DNA of 36,962 nucleotides from the NCBI GenBank assembly GCA_030531025.1, contig JAUMTV010000013.1:1-36962 (forward strand), read 5' to 3'. Below are positions 18,002 through 27,968 of this stretch, piece by piece (the stretch's first letter is position 1; every line of letters begins with the position of its first letter). Source of the DNA: Turicibacter sp. (GTDB taxonomy: Bacteria; Bacillota; Bacilli; MOL361; Turicibacteraceae). The translations under genes and the position numbers were made by a program. The notes beneath the pieces are model-generated. The model saw only the letters and a program-made list of their open reading frames with translations, was not told the origin of the DNA and did not search any database.

Positions 18002-18811
18002 CTACTCTCCTGTTGGGGCTGATTCACGTGCAGCCATCATCCACTCATCACGTGTTGTTTCTGAAATTGAATCTAGGGCAGCTTGGACTTCATTAAAGAA
18101 ATCTGTCCCTCGACTTCCTTCTTTTAAACCGATTGAAACAGAGGTATCTACATCAAATCCTTGACCGTCACTAAAGTGAACAATTGTTAAGTCAGGGTTC
18201 GCCTGAACAACCCCTTCAGCAACTGGTAATTCAGCTGTAATCCCATCACTCTCGCCGCTTAACAACGTTTGTACTAACTCCGGATAACTTGAACGTGGTG
18301 TTAAATGATTTACTCCGGAAATTTGATCAATAATTTCATCGTATGTCGTATTCATTTGTCCAATGACATTTGCTCCACTAAAATCGGCAATCGCTGTTGC
18401 ATTTGTATAACTTCCATTCTTTTTCACAATCATCACCATCTCTGATTCAAAATATGGTGTTGTGAAATCAATCCCTTGTTCACGTTCTTCATCCGCAGTC
18501 ATCCCTGCGATAATCGCATGAATTTCACCTGATTCAAGAGCTGGTTGCAACCCATCCCAATCTAATTTTTTGACGACTAATTCTTTTCCTAATGCATCAG
18601 CGATCTCTGACGCCACTCTTACATCATAACCATCACATAATCCCGCTCCACCAATTGAAACACTTGTCTCTGTTTGCTGTGTCGTTTGCCAGTTAAACGG
18701 AGCATAATTACACTCCATCCCAACAATAAATTGATCTTGTTCATTTGTTTTATTCGCTCCACATCCTACTAACAACGAACCCACTGCTAAAACTCCAATA
18801 AATTTTTTCAT
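18002..18811 (-). CDS. Amino-acid ABC transporter substrate-binding lipoprotein
   Basis: This is the extracellular solute-binding subunit, anchored as a lipoprotein. The signal peptide MKKFIGVLAVGSLLVGC has a lipobox ending at C17, so LspA in this window would process it. The type 3 extracellular binding domain starts at about residue 28 (FIVGMECNYAPFNW). It contains YDVRVASEIADALGKEL and WDGLQPALESGEIHAIIAGMTADEER, typical of polar amino-acid binders. Length is 269 aa. It is the first gene of the operon and directly follows a lysine riboswitch. Confidence 0.93.
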   Translation of the reverse strand: MKKFIGVLAVGSLLVGCGANKTNEQDQFIVGMECNYAPFNWQTTQQTETSVSIGGAGLCDGYDVRVASEIADALGKELVVKKLDWDGLQPALESGEIHAIIAGMTADEEREQGIDFTTPYFESEMVMIVKKNGSYTNATAIADFSGANVIGQMNTTYDEIIDQISGVNHLTPRSSYPELVQTLLSGESDGITAELPVAEGVVQANPDLTIVHFSDGQGFDVDTSVSIGLKEGSRGTDFFNEVQAALDSISETTRDEWMMAARESAPTGE

Positions 18812-18846
18812 ATGTTCTAACGCTCCCCTTTTTGATTTTCTTTAAC

Positions 18847-18873
18847 AAAAAAAGTCGTGCTATTAAACACGAC
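18847..18873 (-). terminator. Expression-platform terminator of the lysine riboswitch
   Basis: Stem GTCGTG and CACGAC is followed by seven T residues on the minus strand, between the aptamer and the transporter start codon. Confidence 0.85.
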
Positions 18874-18874
18874 C

Positions 18875-19055
18875 ATCATTAAAGTTCGTTGTATTAATAG
18901 CTCCTCTTCATTTCTGAAGGAGTGTTACAGGTATTCCCTGCAACCCCAAGCTAGACATCCGCCAATGCTAACTTTCGGCGATGATTACCTTTCCTATTCT
19001 TCTTTGTCTGCCGACTCCAAATAGTACTCTGATGCACCGCTACCTCTATACGATT
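18875..19055 (-). ncRNA. Lysine riboswitch (L-box)
   Basis: On the minus strand the leader contains the conserved L-box blocks GAGGTAGCGGTGCAT and ATCGCCGAAAGTTAGC, a TTGGCGGATG segment, and the P5-type hairpin AGGAG/CTCCT at 18901-18922. The layout agrees with Bacillus lysC leaders (GAGGUGC, then GUCGCCGAAG). A terminator hairpin follows, so lysine binding should stop transcription of the downstream ABC transporter. The boundaries are approximate. Confidence 0.88.
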
Positions 19056-19070
19056 TTTCTTGTTAAATTT

Positions 19071-19099
19071 AATATACCATCGTTTTACATATAATGCAA
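19071..19099 (-). promoter_or_regulatory. Promoter of the riboswitch-controlled transporter operon
   Basis: TTGCAT (19099-19094) and TATATT (19076-19071) are spaced by 17 bp on the minus strand, just before the aptamer. Confidence 0.7.
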
Positions 19100-19161
19100 G
19101 TCTTATAAAGGAATTTTTTTCTTATTTCAGTTTAAATTATAATTAAATTCCTTTCTTAAAC

Positions 19162-19193
19162 AAAAAAGACATAGGAAATCCTATGTCTTTTTT
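19162..19193 (-). terminator. Terminator after mutS2
   Basis: A perfect stem AAAAAAGACATAGGA with its complement, directly behind the mutS2 stop, is followed by T residues. Confidence 0.9.
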
Positions 19194-19194
19194 G

Positions 19195-21540
19195 TTATTT
19201 CAATTCAACAACGGTTGCACCCGTTCCACCTTCACCAGCACCACCGAATCTAAATGAGGCCACATGTTTATTTTGTTTTAAATATTTATGAACCCCTTGT
19301 CGGAGTGCACCTGTTCCGTGTCCATGAATAATCGTAATGGTTTGATACCCTGCTAATAAAACATCATCAAAGTATTTATCTAGACGTAACATCGCGTCTT
19401 CATAACGCTCTCCACGTAGATCCAATTGAATACCTACATTCGTATTACGCTTATGAATCACTTTACCTTTTTTCGTCTCTTTTTTCTTCACTGATTGACG
19501 GATATATTCTAAGTCGTCTTCTTTGATGTTAACTTTCATCATTCCTAATTGAACCATCCATTCACCATTTTTTGTCTTTTCAATTAGTTCACCTTGACGA
19601 TTTAACGAAAGAACCATAACCTCATCGCCAGCTTTTAATGGCCCTTTATTTTTGGCTTTTCGCTTAAACTGTTCCGCTTGTTTTGCTTCTGATTTTTTAA
19701 GTGATGTTAATTTTTCAGTTAATTCGTGATCTTTAATACTTAAGTCTGCCATTTTCTTCGCTTGACGTAAATCAGCCACAATTTGTTCAGCTTCTTCTTT
19801 CGCTTGACGAATATTTTCAAAGGCTTCTTTTTTAATCTCTTCAAGTACACGTTCACGTTCAGCTTCAAACTTAGCAATCTTACGTTCATAATCAAGACAC
19901 ATCTCTTCTACTTCTTGATTTTGCTTTTGTAATAATTGAATTTCATGATCAAGTTCAAGTCCACGATCTTCTAATTTTGTAATTAAATCTGTCATCTCTG
20001 TACGCTCTGTTTCTACATACGCACGAGCTGACGTTAAAATCGCTTCTTTTAATCCGAGACGTTTTGAAATTTCGAAGGCATTTGAACGCCCAGGTACTCC
20101 AACTAATAAACGATAAGTAGGCGATAATGTTTCAATATTAAACTCTACTGATGCATTAATGACATCATCATTTTCATACGCATATGCTTTTAATTCTGGA
20201 TAATGTGAAGTGGCAATCGTTCGTGCACCACGAACTTTTACATAATCTAAAATTGAAATAGCTAATGATGCCCCTTCTTTTGGATCCGTTCCGGCCCCTA
20301 ACTCATCGAATAAGATTAAACTATTGACAGTTAAGCGTTCCATAATACGAACAATATTTGTCATATGTGAAGAGAACGTTGATAAACTCTGTTCAATACT
20401 TTGCTCATCACCAATATCTGCAAAAACATGATCAAAGATAGCTAACTGTGATGTTTCATGTGCTGGGATTAAAAGCCCTGCTTGAGCCATTAACGTTAAT
20501 AAACCAACTGTTTTTAACGTCACAGTTTTTCCACCTGTATTTGGTCCTGTAATTACAATTGTCGTATACTCATCACCTAGTTCAATATCATTTGGTACGA
20601 CAACTTTTTGATCAATTAATGGGTGACGTGCTGCAACTAAGCGAATAATTCCTTTTGTATTCATTGTCGGACGTGTCGCATGAATTAATCGAGCATATTT
20701 CCCTTTAGCGAACATAAAGTCGATTTCACCTAACACATCCACATTAACAGATAAAGCATCGACAAATTTTTTCACTTCTTCTGTTAAAGCACGTAAAATA
20801 CGCTCAATTTCACGGCGTTCCTCCACGTGATATTCTTGTAATTTATTATTTAAATCGACAACTTCTTTCGGTTCAATAAAGTAAGTATTTCCTGATGATG
20901 ATTGATCGTGAACCGTTCCACCAAAGGTATTTTTCGCTTCAGCACGAACAGGAACAACGTATCGTTCATTACGAATTGTAACGATTCCATCTGTTAATTT
21001 ATTACGACGCTCAGACACGACTTGATTTAAACGCTCTTTAATTCTTGCTTCTGTACTTTGAATTGAGCGGCGAATACTACGTAATTCTGATGACGCACTA
21101 TCTAATACATACCCTGTTTCATCAATACAATCATTAATGGCTGTTTGTAAACTATTTAAAGAAACTAGGCTATTCACTTGTGATGAAAAGATCGGTGCCT
21201 CCACTTTAATTTCATTTAAACGTTCAGCAAATGTTTTTAATTGAGAAACAGCATATAATAAACGACTAATTGATAATAATTCTTGTGCACTTAACATCGC
21301 TGAAATTTTAGCACGTTTGATCGCTTCAGTAATATCAGTGACACCACCTAATGGAGCTTCTCCTAAGGCTAAAATAATTCGCAATGCTTCATCTGATTGA
21401 TTTAAAGAATACTCCACTTGTTTTTCATCAACGGATGGGCTTAAATACTCCACTCGTTTTTGCCCAAGTGAACAAGCACATAGTGAATCAACGGTTTGTT
21501 TAATTTTATTAAATTCTAATATTTGAATGGCCTGTTTCAT
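19195..21540 (-). CDS. mutS2: Endonuclease MutS2
   Basis: MutS2 binds branched DNA and collided ribosomes; in Bacillus it acts in recombination control and ribosome rescue. Domains are an N-terminal MutS III-like core (residues 1-300), an ABC-type ATPase with Walker A GPNTGGKT (332-339) and ILFDELGAGTDP, a long coiled-coil region rich in E, K and Q (about 515-640), a KOW-like patch, and a C-terminal Smr nuclease domain (LDLRGERYEDAM; HGHGTGALR). At 781 aa it is full length. The start is an ATG with GGAGTGAGG upstream. rnhC is divergent and trxA lies downstream, as in Bacillus. Confidence 0.95.
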   Translation of the reverse strand: MKQAIQILEFNKIKQTVDSLCACSLGQKRVEYLSPSVDEKQVEYSLNQSDEALRIILALGEAPLGGVTDITEAIKRAKISAMLSAQELLSISRLLYAVSQLKTFAERLNEIKVEAPIFSSQVNSLVSLNSLQTAINDCIDETGYVLDSASSELRSIRRSIQSTEARIKERLNQVVSERRNKLTDGIVTIRNERYVVPVRAEAKNTFGGTVHDQSSSGNTYFIEPKEVVDLNNKLQEYHVEERREIERILRALTEEVKKFVDALSVNVDVLGEIDFMFAKGKYARLIHATRPTMNTKGIIRLVAARHPLIDQKVVVPNDIELGDEYTTIVITGPNTGGKTVTLKTVGLLTLMAQAGLLIPAHETSQLAIFDHVFADIGDEQSIEQSLSTFSSHMTNIVRIMERLTVNSLILFDELGAGTDPKEGASLAISILDYVKVRGARTIATSHYPELKAYAYENDDVINASVEFNIETLSPTYRLLVGVPGRSNAFEISKRLGLKEAILTSARAYVETERTEMTDLITKLEDRGLELDHEIQLLQKQNQEVEEMCLDYERKIAKFEAERERVLEEIKKEAFENIRQAKEEAEQIVADLRQAKKMADLSIKDHELTEKLTSLKKSEAKQAEQFKRKAKNKGPLKAGDEVMVLSLNRQGELIEKTKNGEWMVQLGMMKVNIKEDDLEYIRQSVKKKETKKGKVIHKRNTNVGIQLDLRGERYEDAMLRLDKYFDDVLLAGYQTITIIHGHGTGALRQGVHKYLKQNKHVASFRFGGAGEGGTGATVVELK

Positions 21541-21764
21541 TTACCTCACTCCAACTAATTTAAAAAATGAAAAAACTTTATCCGTTTTATTTTAACATAA
21601 AAACTTTTAAAAACCTAGCCTTCTAAACGACCACATCTTGTGTAATGAAGCCAATTTTCTGTTTTGACATTAGATATAGCTGCTAATCCCTCACTTTTTC
21701 AAGTACACGATGCACCAATGAGTAAACACCTTATCCATTCGATACCTCATTATGCATAGGCAAC

Positions 21765-21793
21765 TTGGACATTTTCTGGTAAAATCATAATAT
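21765..21793 (+). promoter_or_regulatory. Promoter of rnhC
   Basis: TTGGAC (21765-21770) and TAATAT (21788-21793) are spaced by 17 bp, followed by AAAGGGACGG as a ribosome site before ATG 21817. Confidence 0.7.
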
Positions 21794-21816
21794 CAAGAAA
21801 AAGGGACGGTGCAAAG

Positions 21817-22731
21817 ATGGCAACAATCACACTTACAGTATCTCAACAAATGTTAGAAAAAATGTATCAAACGTATCAGAATCAAATCATTAAAGTTCCT
21901 AATCATACGTTATTTCAAGCAAAAACCAATCACTGTACCATAACCGCTTATTTAAGTAAAAAAGTAGTCTTTCAAGGAAAAGCACCTGAAGTTGAAGCGG
22001 CTAAATGGCAATCACCAACAACAACTGCTTCTTCACCTAAAAAACCAGCCACTTCTTCACTTCCAGCAAATATTGCGACATTAAGTGCCGTTGGTTGTGA
22101 TGAAGTGGGAACAGGAGATTATTTTGGACCATTAGTCGTTTGTTGTGCATATGTCGAAAAAGATTTAATTCATAAGCTACAAGCAATGGGCATTAAAGAT
22201 TCTAAAGCACTAAAAGATCCTGAAATTTGTCAATTAGCTTCACAAATTGAAACGTTAATTCCCCATCAAGTCCTTATTTTGCCAAATGAAAAATATAACA
22301 AGATGGTGGATCAAGGAATGAATGCTAACTCTATTAAGGCCTTTTTACATAATCAAGCCCTTAATAAATTAACGCAATCTCTTTCAACATATCCTGACTA
22401 TTTAATTATGGATGAGTTCGTGAATGAAAGAAAATATTTTGAATATTTAAAGCAGTTACCGAAACAACCCGTTATTGTAAAAGATAATCTTCATTTCATT
22501 CAAAAAGGAGAATCTGTTCATGTCGCGGTGGCAGCTGCTTCTATTTTAGCACGCGCCTCATTTGTTAAATATATGACTATTATGAGTAAAAAACTAAACT
22601 TTGATTTACCAAAAGGTGCTGGAAGCCCCGTTGATGTTGCAGGACGCCGATTTGTAAAACAATTTGGTGAAGCTAAATTAAAAGAACTGACAAAGTGGCA
22701 TTTTGCAAATACAAAGAAAATTCTAAAGTAA
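21817..22731 (+). CDS. rnhC: Ribonuclease HIII
   Basis: RNase HIII degrades the RNA strand of RNA-DNA hybrids and removes R-loops. The N-terminal TBP-like substrate-binding domain (1-85) precedes the type 2 RNase H domain with the acidic residues of GCDEVGTGDYFGPLVV (D95, E96), DSKALKD and IMDEFVNE. The rest follows as HFIQKGESVHVAVAAASILARA. Length is 304 aa. The start is an ATG after GGGACGG. The stop codon coincides with the left end of the IS1182-family element, so its native 3' flank has been separated from it. Confidence 0.94.
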   Translation: MATITLTVSQQMLEKMYQTYQNQIIKVPNHTLFQAKTNHCTITAYLSKKVVFQGKAPEVEAAKWQSPTTTASSPKKPATSSLPANIATLSAVGCDEVGTGDYFGPLVVCCAYVEKDLIHKLQAMGIKDSKALKDPEICQLASQIETLIPHQVLILPNEKYNKMVDQGMNANSIKAFLHNQALNKLTQSLSTYPDYLIMDEFVNERKYFEYLKQLPKQPVIVKDNLHFIQKGESVHVAVAAASILARASFVKYMTIMSKKLNFDLPKGAGSPVDVAGRRFVKQFGEAKLKELTKWHFANTKKILK

Positions 22732-22782
22732 AAGAGACTAGCCTTAGAGCGAGGTCACTGAAATACATTTCATAAAAAATGG

Positions 22783-22818
22783 AAACCACTAAAACTGTTA
22801 ATTGTTTTAGTGGTTTTT
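22783..22818 (+). terminator. Hairpin at the left end of the IS1182-family element
   Basis: A perfect 13-bp stem (AAACCACTAAAAC and its complement) with a T-run probably stops rnhC transcription from entering the transposase. Confidence 0.8.
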
Positions 22819-22867
22819 CTCCTCTATGATATCATTTAGTTATCGATTACATTTTTGGAGGTACCTC

Positions 22868-24493
22868 ATGATTAAAAACTTTGATCAATTATCTTTAAAT
22901 CTATCTCAAGGACATCCGTTATACGATAAAATTATTCCTAAAAATCATCCGTTGCGATTAATTCAGGAATCCATTGATTTTTCTTTTGTGAATCCGTTAC
23001 TCGGCGCTAACTATTCCATTGATTATGGTAGACCTGCCTATTCTCCTAAAGTGATGTTTAAACTTTTATTTTTAAAACTCCTTTATAACTTATCGGATGA
23101 GCGTGTGATTCAGGAAGCTCAAGTCAATATGGCGTATCAATACTTTTTAAATTTAGAGCCAGAAGATTCATTAATGCATCCTTCCTTATTGACTAAATTC
23201 AGAAAATTAAGACTAAATGATGAAGAGATTTTAGAAGAACTCCTCCATAAAATCGTGAGCCAGGCGATTGAAAAAGGATGAATCAAATCTAAACCATTAA
23301 TCATGGATGCCACACATACTCGAAGGCAATATTCGGTTCAAACTCCAATTGAGATGTTAAGGAGCGTTTCAAAAACAATACGCAAACAGCTATACCGCTA
23401 TGCGCCAGAAGTCAAAGAGAAGGTTCCTCCTAAGTTACACGCCACGGCTTCACTCGAAGAAGAAGTCGCCTACACGCAAGAATTAATTCACTTTGCCACC
23501 GACTATATCGAGCAACATGCCAACATTAAACAGGCAACTAAGAAAGCTTTAACCGTCTTAAAAGATAAAGCTTATCAAAGCATTCTCTCGGTTTCAGAGT
23601 AAGAAGCTAAAAGGGGATATAAATCATCAACTGAATCATTTGTCGGTTATAAATCTCATCTTGCCATCACAGAAGTGCGAATCATTACAGCGGTTGAAGT
23701 CACAACGGGTGAAGTGAGTGATGGAAAATAGTTAGAGACCTTAGTCGAGAAGTCAAAAAACAATACCATTGGAGTTCAAGAAGTATTAGCTGATGCGGCG
23801 TATTCAAGTAAAGGTAATTTAGCGTATATGGAGAAAGAGAAGATCACAGCTGTAACCCCCTTAAACCCAATCGTGTCGAATGGGGTAAACAGAGAAGCAG
23901 ATGGATTTGAATATAATAAGGATGCCGGGCAAATGCGTTGCCCGGCTGGTCATTTAAGTGTCAGAAAAGCTCGAACAGGAAAGAAAACTCAGAATCAACG
24001 TTGGACTTACTACTTTATGATTGAAAGATGTCAAACGTGTCCATTAAGAGAAGGATGTTATAAATCTGGCGCGAAATCTAAGACGTATTCGATCACCATT
24101 AAATCTGATATTCATCAAAGAGCAATAGATTACCAAAAAACAGATGAATTCAAACAGAAGAAAAAGCAGCGTTATAAAATTGAAGCGAAAAACGCAGAAC
24201 TAAAACAGTCCCACGGATTTAAAACATGTAAATTCGCGGGACTTTTCGGCATGAAAATTCAAGACTATCTAACCGCATTCGTGGTCAATTCTAAACGAAT
24301 CGTGAGGTTAATCCAACTCAAAAAAGTAAAACTCAAGCAACAAGATCCAAAATTAATACAAATAATGAATATATTTAAGAATAAGAAAAAAGGAGCCTAT
24401 TATTTAAAAAATAATAAGCTCCTTTTTCAGTGGCCTCATTTAATTGGGCTCTTTTATCAATCTTTATTTAATATAAATGAAGCGTTTCAATAA
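22868..24493 (+). pseudogene. IS1182-family transposase with three in-frame stops
   Basis: A single reading frame covers the whole DDE transposase. The N-terminal DUF772-type domain (about residues 30-110) starts from the ATG at 22868, 7 bp after GGAGG. The catalytic region has MDATHT, GYKSHLAI and DAAYSS, and the C-terminal cysteine-rich part has CPAGH and CQTCPLREGCYKSG. The frame is cut by TGA (23279), TAA (23600) and TAG (23729) with no frameshift. TAG most simply reflects Gln CAG to TAG in DGKQLETL; the original residues at the other two are uncertain. The frame also runs past the element's right end to 24493, so the last residues are encoded by flanking DNA. Confidence 0.85.
24386..24427. 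terminator. Bidirectional hairpin at the right end of the IS1182-family element
   Basis: The stem AAAAAAGGAGC with GCTCCTTTTT, plus an inner ATTATT/AATAAT stem, could end the transposase transcript. On the minus strand it could also serve as the terminator of gluP, whose own flank was displaced. Confidence 0.75.
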
Positions 24494-25727
24494 AATTTAA
24501 AGCTTTTTCTGGATGTCCAGTTTCTAAATAATAAGCAATCATCGCTTGATTAAGTTGACTATAATCCGTGTTTTCAGTAATAGACGCTCCACGATTAACC
24601 AATCCAACTAATAATAAAATCATTGTAGCAGCTGCAAGTAAGGTACGTGAAAGATAATAAGTATGCTTTGGTAACCCAATAATACTTGCAATTAAAAAGC
24701 CTCCTAAAAAGCCTCCTACATGTCCATAAAAATCAATACTTGGATCAACAATGACCCAAAAAATTGAAATAAATAAAATAGGGAAAACCAAGGTACGAAC
24801 AAAGTGCATAAACATTTTGCGTTTTTCAATTCCTAAGAATAAAAGTGCACCTAGTAATCCATATGCCACGGTTGAAGCCCCAAGTGATGGCCCCTCAACA
24901 AAGGCATAACTACACAAGTTTCCAAAGAAAGCCGATCCTAGAATAATTATAGCCATTCGCCACCAGCCAAATACATGCTCTATCATCTTTCCAAATTGAT
25001 AAATAAAAACAAGGTTAAATAATAAGTGCATCAGGTCAATATGTAAAAAAGCTGATGTAAGAAGACGATAATACTGCCCTTTTAGAATAAGTGGATTATA
25101 TTTGGCTCCATATTCGATTGCAACGGCTGCTCCCCACTGTGAAACAGGCTTAAATTGCAGGATAGCAAATACTACGATTAAACTAGCAATAAATAAATAC
25201 GTGACAATAGATTTATTTTGAAATAGCAGCATTTGCCTAACATTTAGTGCTTTTTCTTTTGTTGACTGTTGCATTTGACTAATTAATTCTACCATTGGTT
25301 GGTTTAAATTTGCTTCTTTTAGTTTTGGAAATAGTGGTTGTAACTCAGTATCTTCTGTCAAATCCGTCGATTGGTTCACATGAACAATCTTAAGATAGGT
25401 GCGATGAGATTCAAGTATACGTGAACTATACTGATCTAAATTTAGAATAATGACATTCAAGCGTCCCATTAAATATCGACGGCGAACGCGTGAGCGAACC
25501 ACGTCAACTTGTTTAAATAAGTGAGTCGCTTGCTCTTCACTAAAGATACTACGTTGATTAATATATATCAATTGAACGGTAGGATGAGATAAATTCTCTA
25601 ACCAAATATCACGTTCATTTCCAACATAAACATAATCCTCTTCCACCATGAGGTAATTAATAATATTCATGGCTAATTCGCTTTGTATATCAATTCGAAT
25701 TTCTTTCATCACACCTTGATTACTCAT
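24468..25727 (-). CDS. Rhomboid-family intramembrane serine protease (GluP/YqgP type)
   Basis: Rhomboids cleave membrane proteins within the bilayer. The first ~165 residues are a soluble domain, as in Bacillus GluP (YqgP). Then come six or more transmembrane helices. The catalytic dyad is S285 in GAS and H336 in YGHVGGFLGG, with the oxyanion Asn in HLLFN (N238). C-terminal residues 385-419 resemble the start of a TPR-like tail. Length is 419 aa, shorter than the roughly 500 aa of Bacillus YqgP, so the TPR tail is reduced. The IS1182-family element ends 12 bp beyond the stop, but the final residues look intact. The start is an ATG after AGGTGA. Confidence 0.9.
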   Translation of the reverse strand: MSNQGVMKEIRIDIQSELAMNIINYLMVEEDYVYVGNERDIWLENLSHPTVQLIYINQRSIFSEEQATHLFKQVDVVRSRVRRRYLMGRLNVIILNLDQYSSRILESHRTYLKIVHVNQSTDLTEDTELQPLFPKLKEANLNQPMVELISQMQQSTKEKALNVRQMLLFQNKSIVTYLFIASLIVVFAILQFKPVSQWGAAVAIEYGAKYNPLILKGQYYRLLTSAFLHIDLMHLLFNLVFIYQFGKMIEHVFGWWRMAIIILGSAFFGNLCSYAFVEGPSLGASTVAYGLLGALLFLGIEKRKMFMHFVRTLVFPILFISIFWVIVDPSIDFYGHVGGFLGGFLIASIIGLPKHTYYLSRTLLAAATMILLLVGLVNRGASITENTDYSQLNQAMIAYYLETGHPEKALNFIETLHLY

Positions 25728-25744
25728 GCTTATATCACCTATAC

Positions 25745-26659
25745 CTATCCTAAATTTTCAAGACTCTCTAGTGCCTCTTCAAAATATGATGGAAGCGGCG
25801 TTGAGAATTCCATATACTCCCCTGTATTTGGATGATTAAATCCTAAAATAGCTGCATGTAAAAATTGCCCATGCTCCCCACCAATTGTCTTACGTGGTCC
25901 ATATTGAGGATCGCCTGCCAATGGATAACCAATATATTTCATATGAACACGGATTTGATGTGTTCGACCTGTTTCAAGACGACATTCAATTAAAGTAAAC
26001 TCTTTGAAACGTTTTAATACTTTGAAGTGTGTGACCGCATGCTTTCCACCTTCAATAACCGTCATTTTTTTACGATCTTTAGGATCACGACCAATTGGCG
26101 CATCAATGGTTCCATTATCATGTGGAATCACGCCATGCACTAGTGCAATATAGCGACGAGTCACAGTTTTTTCTACTAATTGATTCACTAAAGACTCATG
26201 TGCGATATCATTTTTAGCCACCATTAATAACCCTGATGTATCTTTATCAATTCGGTGAACAATTCCAGGACGTAATACACCATTAATCCCAGATAAATTT
26301 TTTGCTTGAGCCATTAAACCATTAACTAATGTTCCACTCATGCTTCCTGGTGCTGGGTGTACAACCATTCCTGATGGTTTATTGACAACGATGACATAAT
26401 CATCTTCATAAACAATATCTAAATCCATGTCTTCAGGCACAACATCTAATGCCTCAGGCTCAGGAATTGTCACTTCGATTTGATCATTTAAGCGACATTT
26501 ATAATTAGCTTTTTCATGTTTTCCATTAATTAATACTTTTTGATCTTTGATTAACTGTTGAATATATGAACGTGATAAATCGCTAAATAATTCATTTAAC
26601 ACTTTATCTAAACGCACACTTACTAATTCATTTGGTACTAAGACTGTCTCTTGTTCCAT
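25745..26659 (-). CDS. 23S rRNA pseudouridine synthase, RluD/RluA family
   Basis: This isomerises uridine to pseudouridine in large-subunit rRNA. An N-terminal S4 RNA-binding domain (about 13-75; VRLDKVLNELFSDLSRSYIQQLI) precedes the catalytic domain, with D138 in HRIDKDTSG and the RTHQIRVHMKYIGYPLAGDPQYG motif. I chose the ATG at 26659, 9 bp after AAAGGATGGG; the GTG at 26677 has no ribosome site. Length is 304 aa. It follows lspA, as Bacillus ylyB does. The exact target uridines are not determined by sequence. Confidence 0.93.
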   Translation of the reverse strand: MEQETVLVPNELVSVRLDKVLNELFSDLSRSYIQQLIKDQKVLINGKHEKANYKCRLNDQIEVTIPEPEALDVVPEDMDLDIVYEDDYVIVVNKPSGMVVHPAPGSMSGTLVNGLMAQAKNLSGINGVLRPGIVHRIDKDTSGLLMVAKNDIAHESLVNQLVEKTVTRRYIALVHGVIPHDNGTIDAPIGRDPKDRKKMTVIEGGKHAVTHFKVLKRFKEFTLIECRLETGRTHQIRVHMKYIGYPLAGDPQYGPRKTIGGEHGQFLHAAILGFNHPNTGEYMEFSTPLPSYFEEALESLENLG

Positions 26660-26774
26660 AAACGCCCATCCTTTCACAAAGCAGAAAGCTATTTAAGCAT
26701 TTACTACTTATCTTGTTGCAATTTTATTTCTTTATGTCGATACACTGGTGTAGGAATAAATGAAGCTTTTAAAT

Positions 26775-27242
26775 CTATGATTGTGGATGTCGTTTAACAT
26801 CTAAGATAGCATCCACAGCCATTAAAAAGACCCCAATACATAAGGCACTATCTGCAATATTAAAGATTGGGAAGTTATAACCAAAAATATACGTGTCGAT
26901 AAAATCAACCACGTGCTGATACATCACACGATCAATGAAATTCCCAATTGCTCCACCTAAAATTAACGATAAAGCAATCACTAATAATTTTTCTGTTTTT
27001 ACATCTAGTCGACGAATCCATAAAATCACAACACCAATAACAATTAAAGTTACAACATAAAAGAAAAGCATTTTCCCTTGCAAAATTCCCCATGCAGCAC
27101 CTTCATTACGGTGAGATGTGATATATAAAAAATTATCAATTATTGAAATCGATTGCCCGATTGTCATGTATTGAACAACTAAAAATTTCGTTAATTGGTC
27201 AATGATAATCGTTGCAGCTACAATCAATAAAACAAGCCACAT
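26775..27242 (-). CDS. lspA: Lipoprotein signal peptidase (signal peptidase II)
   Basis: LspA removes the signal peptide of prolipoproteins after diacylglyceryl transfer; the binding protein at 18.0-18.8 kb is one predicted substrate. It has four transmembrane helices and the two catalytic aspartates: D113 in VVDFID and D131 in FNIADS. NEGAAWG and GAIGNFIDR are conserved family motifs. Length is 155 aa. The start is an ATG after AAGGAG. It is followed by rluD with a gap of about 115 bp. Confidence 0.95.
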   Translation of the reverse strand: MWLVLLIVAATIIIDQLTKFLVVQYMTIGQSISIIDNFLYITSHRNEGAAWGILQGKMLFFYVVTLIVIGVVILWIRRLDVKTEKLLVIALSLILGGAIGNFIDRVMYQHVVDFIDTYIFGYNFPIFNIADSALCIGVFLMAVDAILDVKRHPQS

Positions 27243-27568
27243 TTATCTCACTACTCCTTTAGTATTCGTTTTATTTTGACATTTTAACATTATAACAAAC
27301 AATTCATTATTTGTATATAAGATTTACCTTTTGTGGTAAGCACTTCTTGGAACTTTCATCTGTTCATTGAGTCATTCCAATTCACTAGCCTTATCTCTAT
27401 TTTACTAGTTTTTGTCATAATAGTCATCTATGAAAATACTTTTTCGTCAGATAGTTGCCGTTAGTATCCATGTGTTCTCTCGCAGAAATTATACGTAACT
27501 CATTTTATATCAGAAACATTTTAGAAGTTTTTTCAAAATAGCTTTTATTATTTCATCATAAATTATAT
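27243..27568. other. Intergenic region lspA-csp without identified features
   Basis: I see no gene, repeat or convincing promoter here beyond a TATAAT-like box (about 27282-27287, minus strand) without a good -35 for lspA. Confidence 0.5.
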
Positions 27569-27599
27569 AAAAAAACCGCTGAATTTTCAGCGGCTTTTT
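27569..27599 (-). terminator. Terminator after the cold-shock gene
   Basis: A GC-rich stem CCGCTGAA with its complement, flanked by A- and T-runs, lies 18 bp downstream of the csp stop. Confidence 0.88.
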
Positions 27600-27617
27600 G
27601 ATTCATCATGATTTTAA

Positions 27618-27821
27618 TTATAAACTTTGTGGAACAACATTTTGAGCTTGGAATCCACGTGGTCCTTGTGTCGTCTCAAAAGTTACTTTTTGACCTTCTT
27701 CAAGACGCTTGAATCCGTCGGCTTGAATAGCTGAGAAGTGAACGAATACATCATTTCCATTTTCTGTAGAAATAAATCCAAATCCTTTTTCTTCATTAAA
27801 CCATTTTACTGTACCTTTCAT
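27618..27821 (-). CDS. Cold-shock protein (CspA/CspB family)
   Basis: This is a 67-aa single cold-shock domain, an OB-fold nucleic-acid chaperone that melts RNA structure at low temperature. RNP1 is KGFGFIS and RNP2 is VFVHFSAI. The start [17 protein letters not shown] is canonical, with ATG after AGGAGG. The transcript has a leader of about 140 nt from a consensus promoter, as is usual for cold-regulated csp genes. Which Csp paralogue it is cannot be told. Confidence 0.95.
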   Translation of the reverse strand: MKGTVKWFNEEKGFGFISTENGNDVFVHFSAIQADGFKRLEEGQKVTFETTQGPRGFQAQNVVPQSL

Positions 27822-27968
27822 ATTGGTACCTCCTAAAATTTATTTCTGTAATGAAAGCAAAAAATTCACGCATTATTACAGATTACATTAAGTGGTGGAA
27901 TATAATCTCTAATAACATGTGAATTTCATGAAAGTTAAAAGCTATAAACAACTACTGAATATAATTCT

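Larger units (their letters stand above)
22730..24455 (+). mobile_element. IS1182-family insertion sequence
   Basis: Imperfect terminal inverted repeats share AAAAGAG, then GAGG(T/C)CACTGAAA, reading inward from each end (about 22730 and 24455). I found no convincing target duplication. Each end carries a terminator-like hairpin (22783-22818 and 24386-24427) that insulates the element. It carries one transposase gene interrupted by three in-frame stops. It inserted between rnhC and the convergent gluP, exactly at the rnhC stop codon. Confidence 0.85.
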
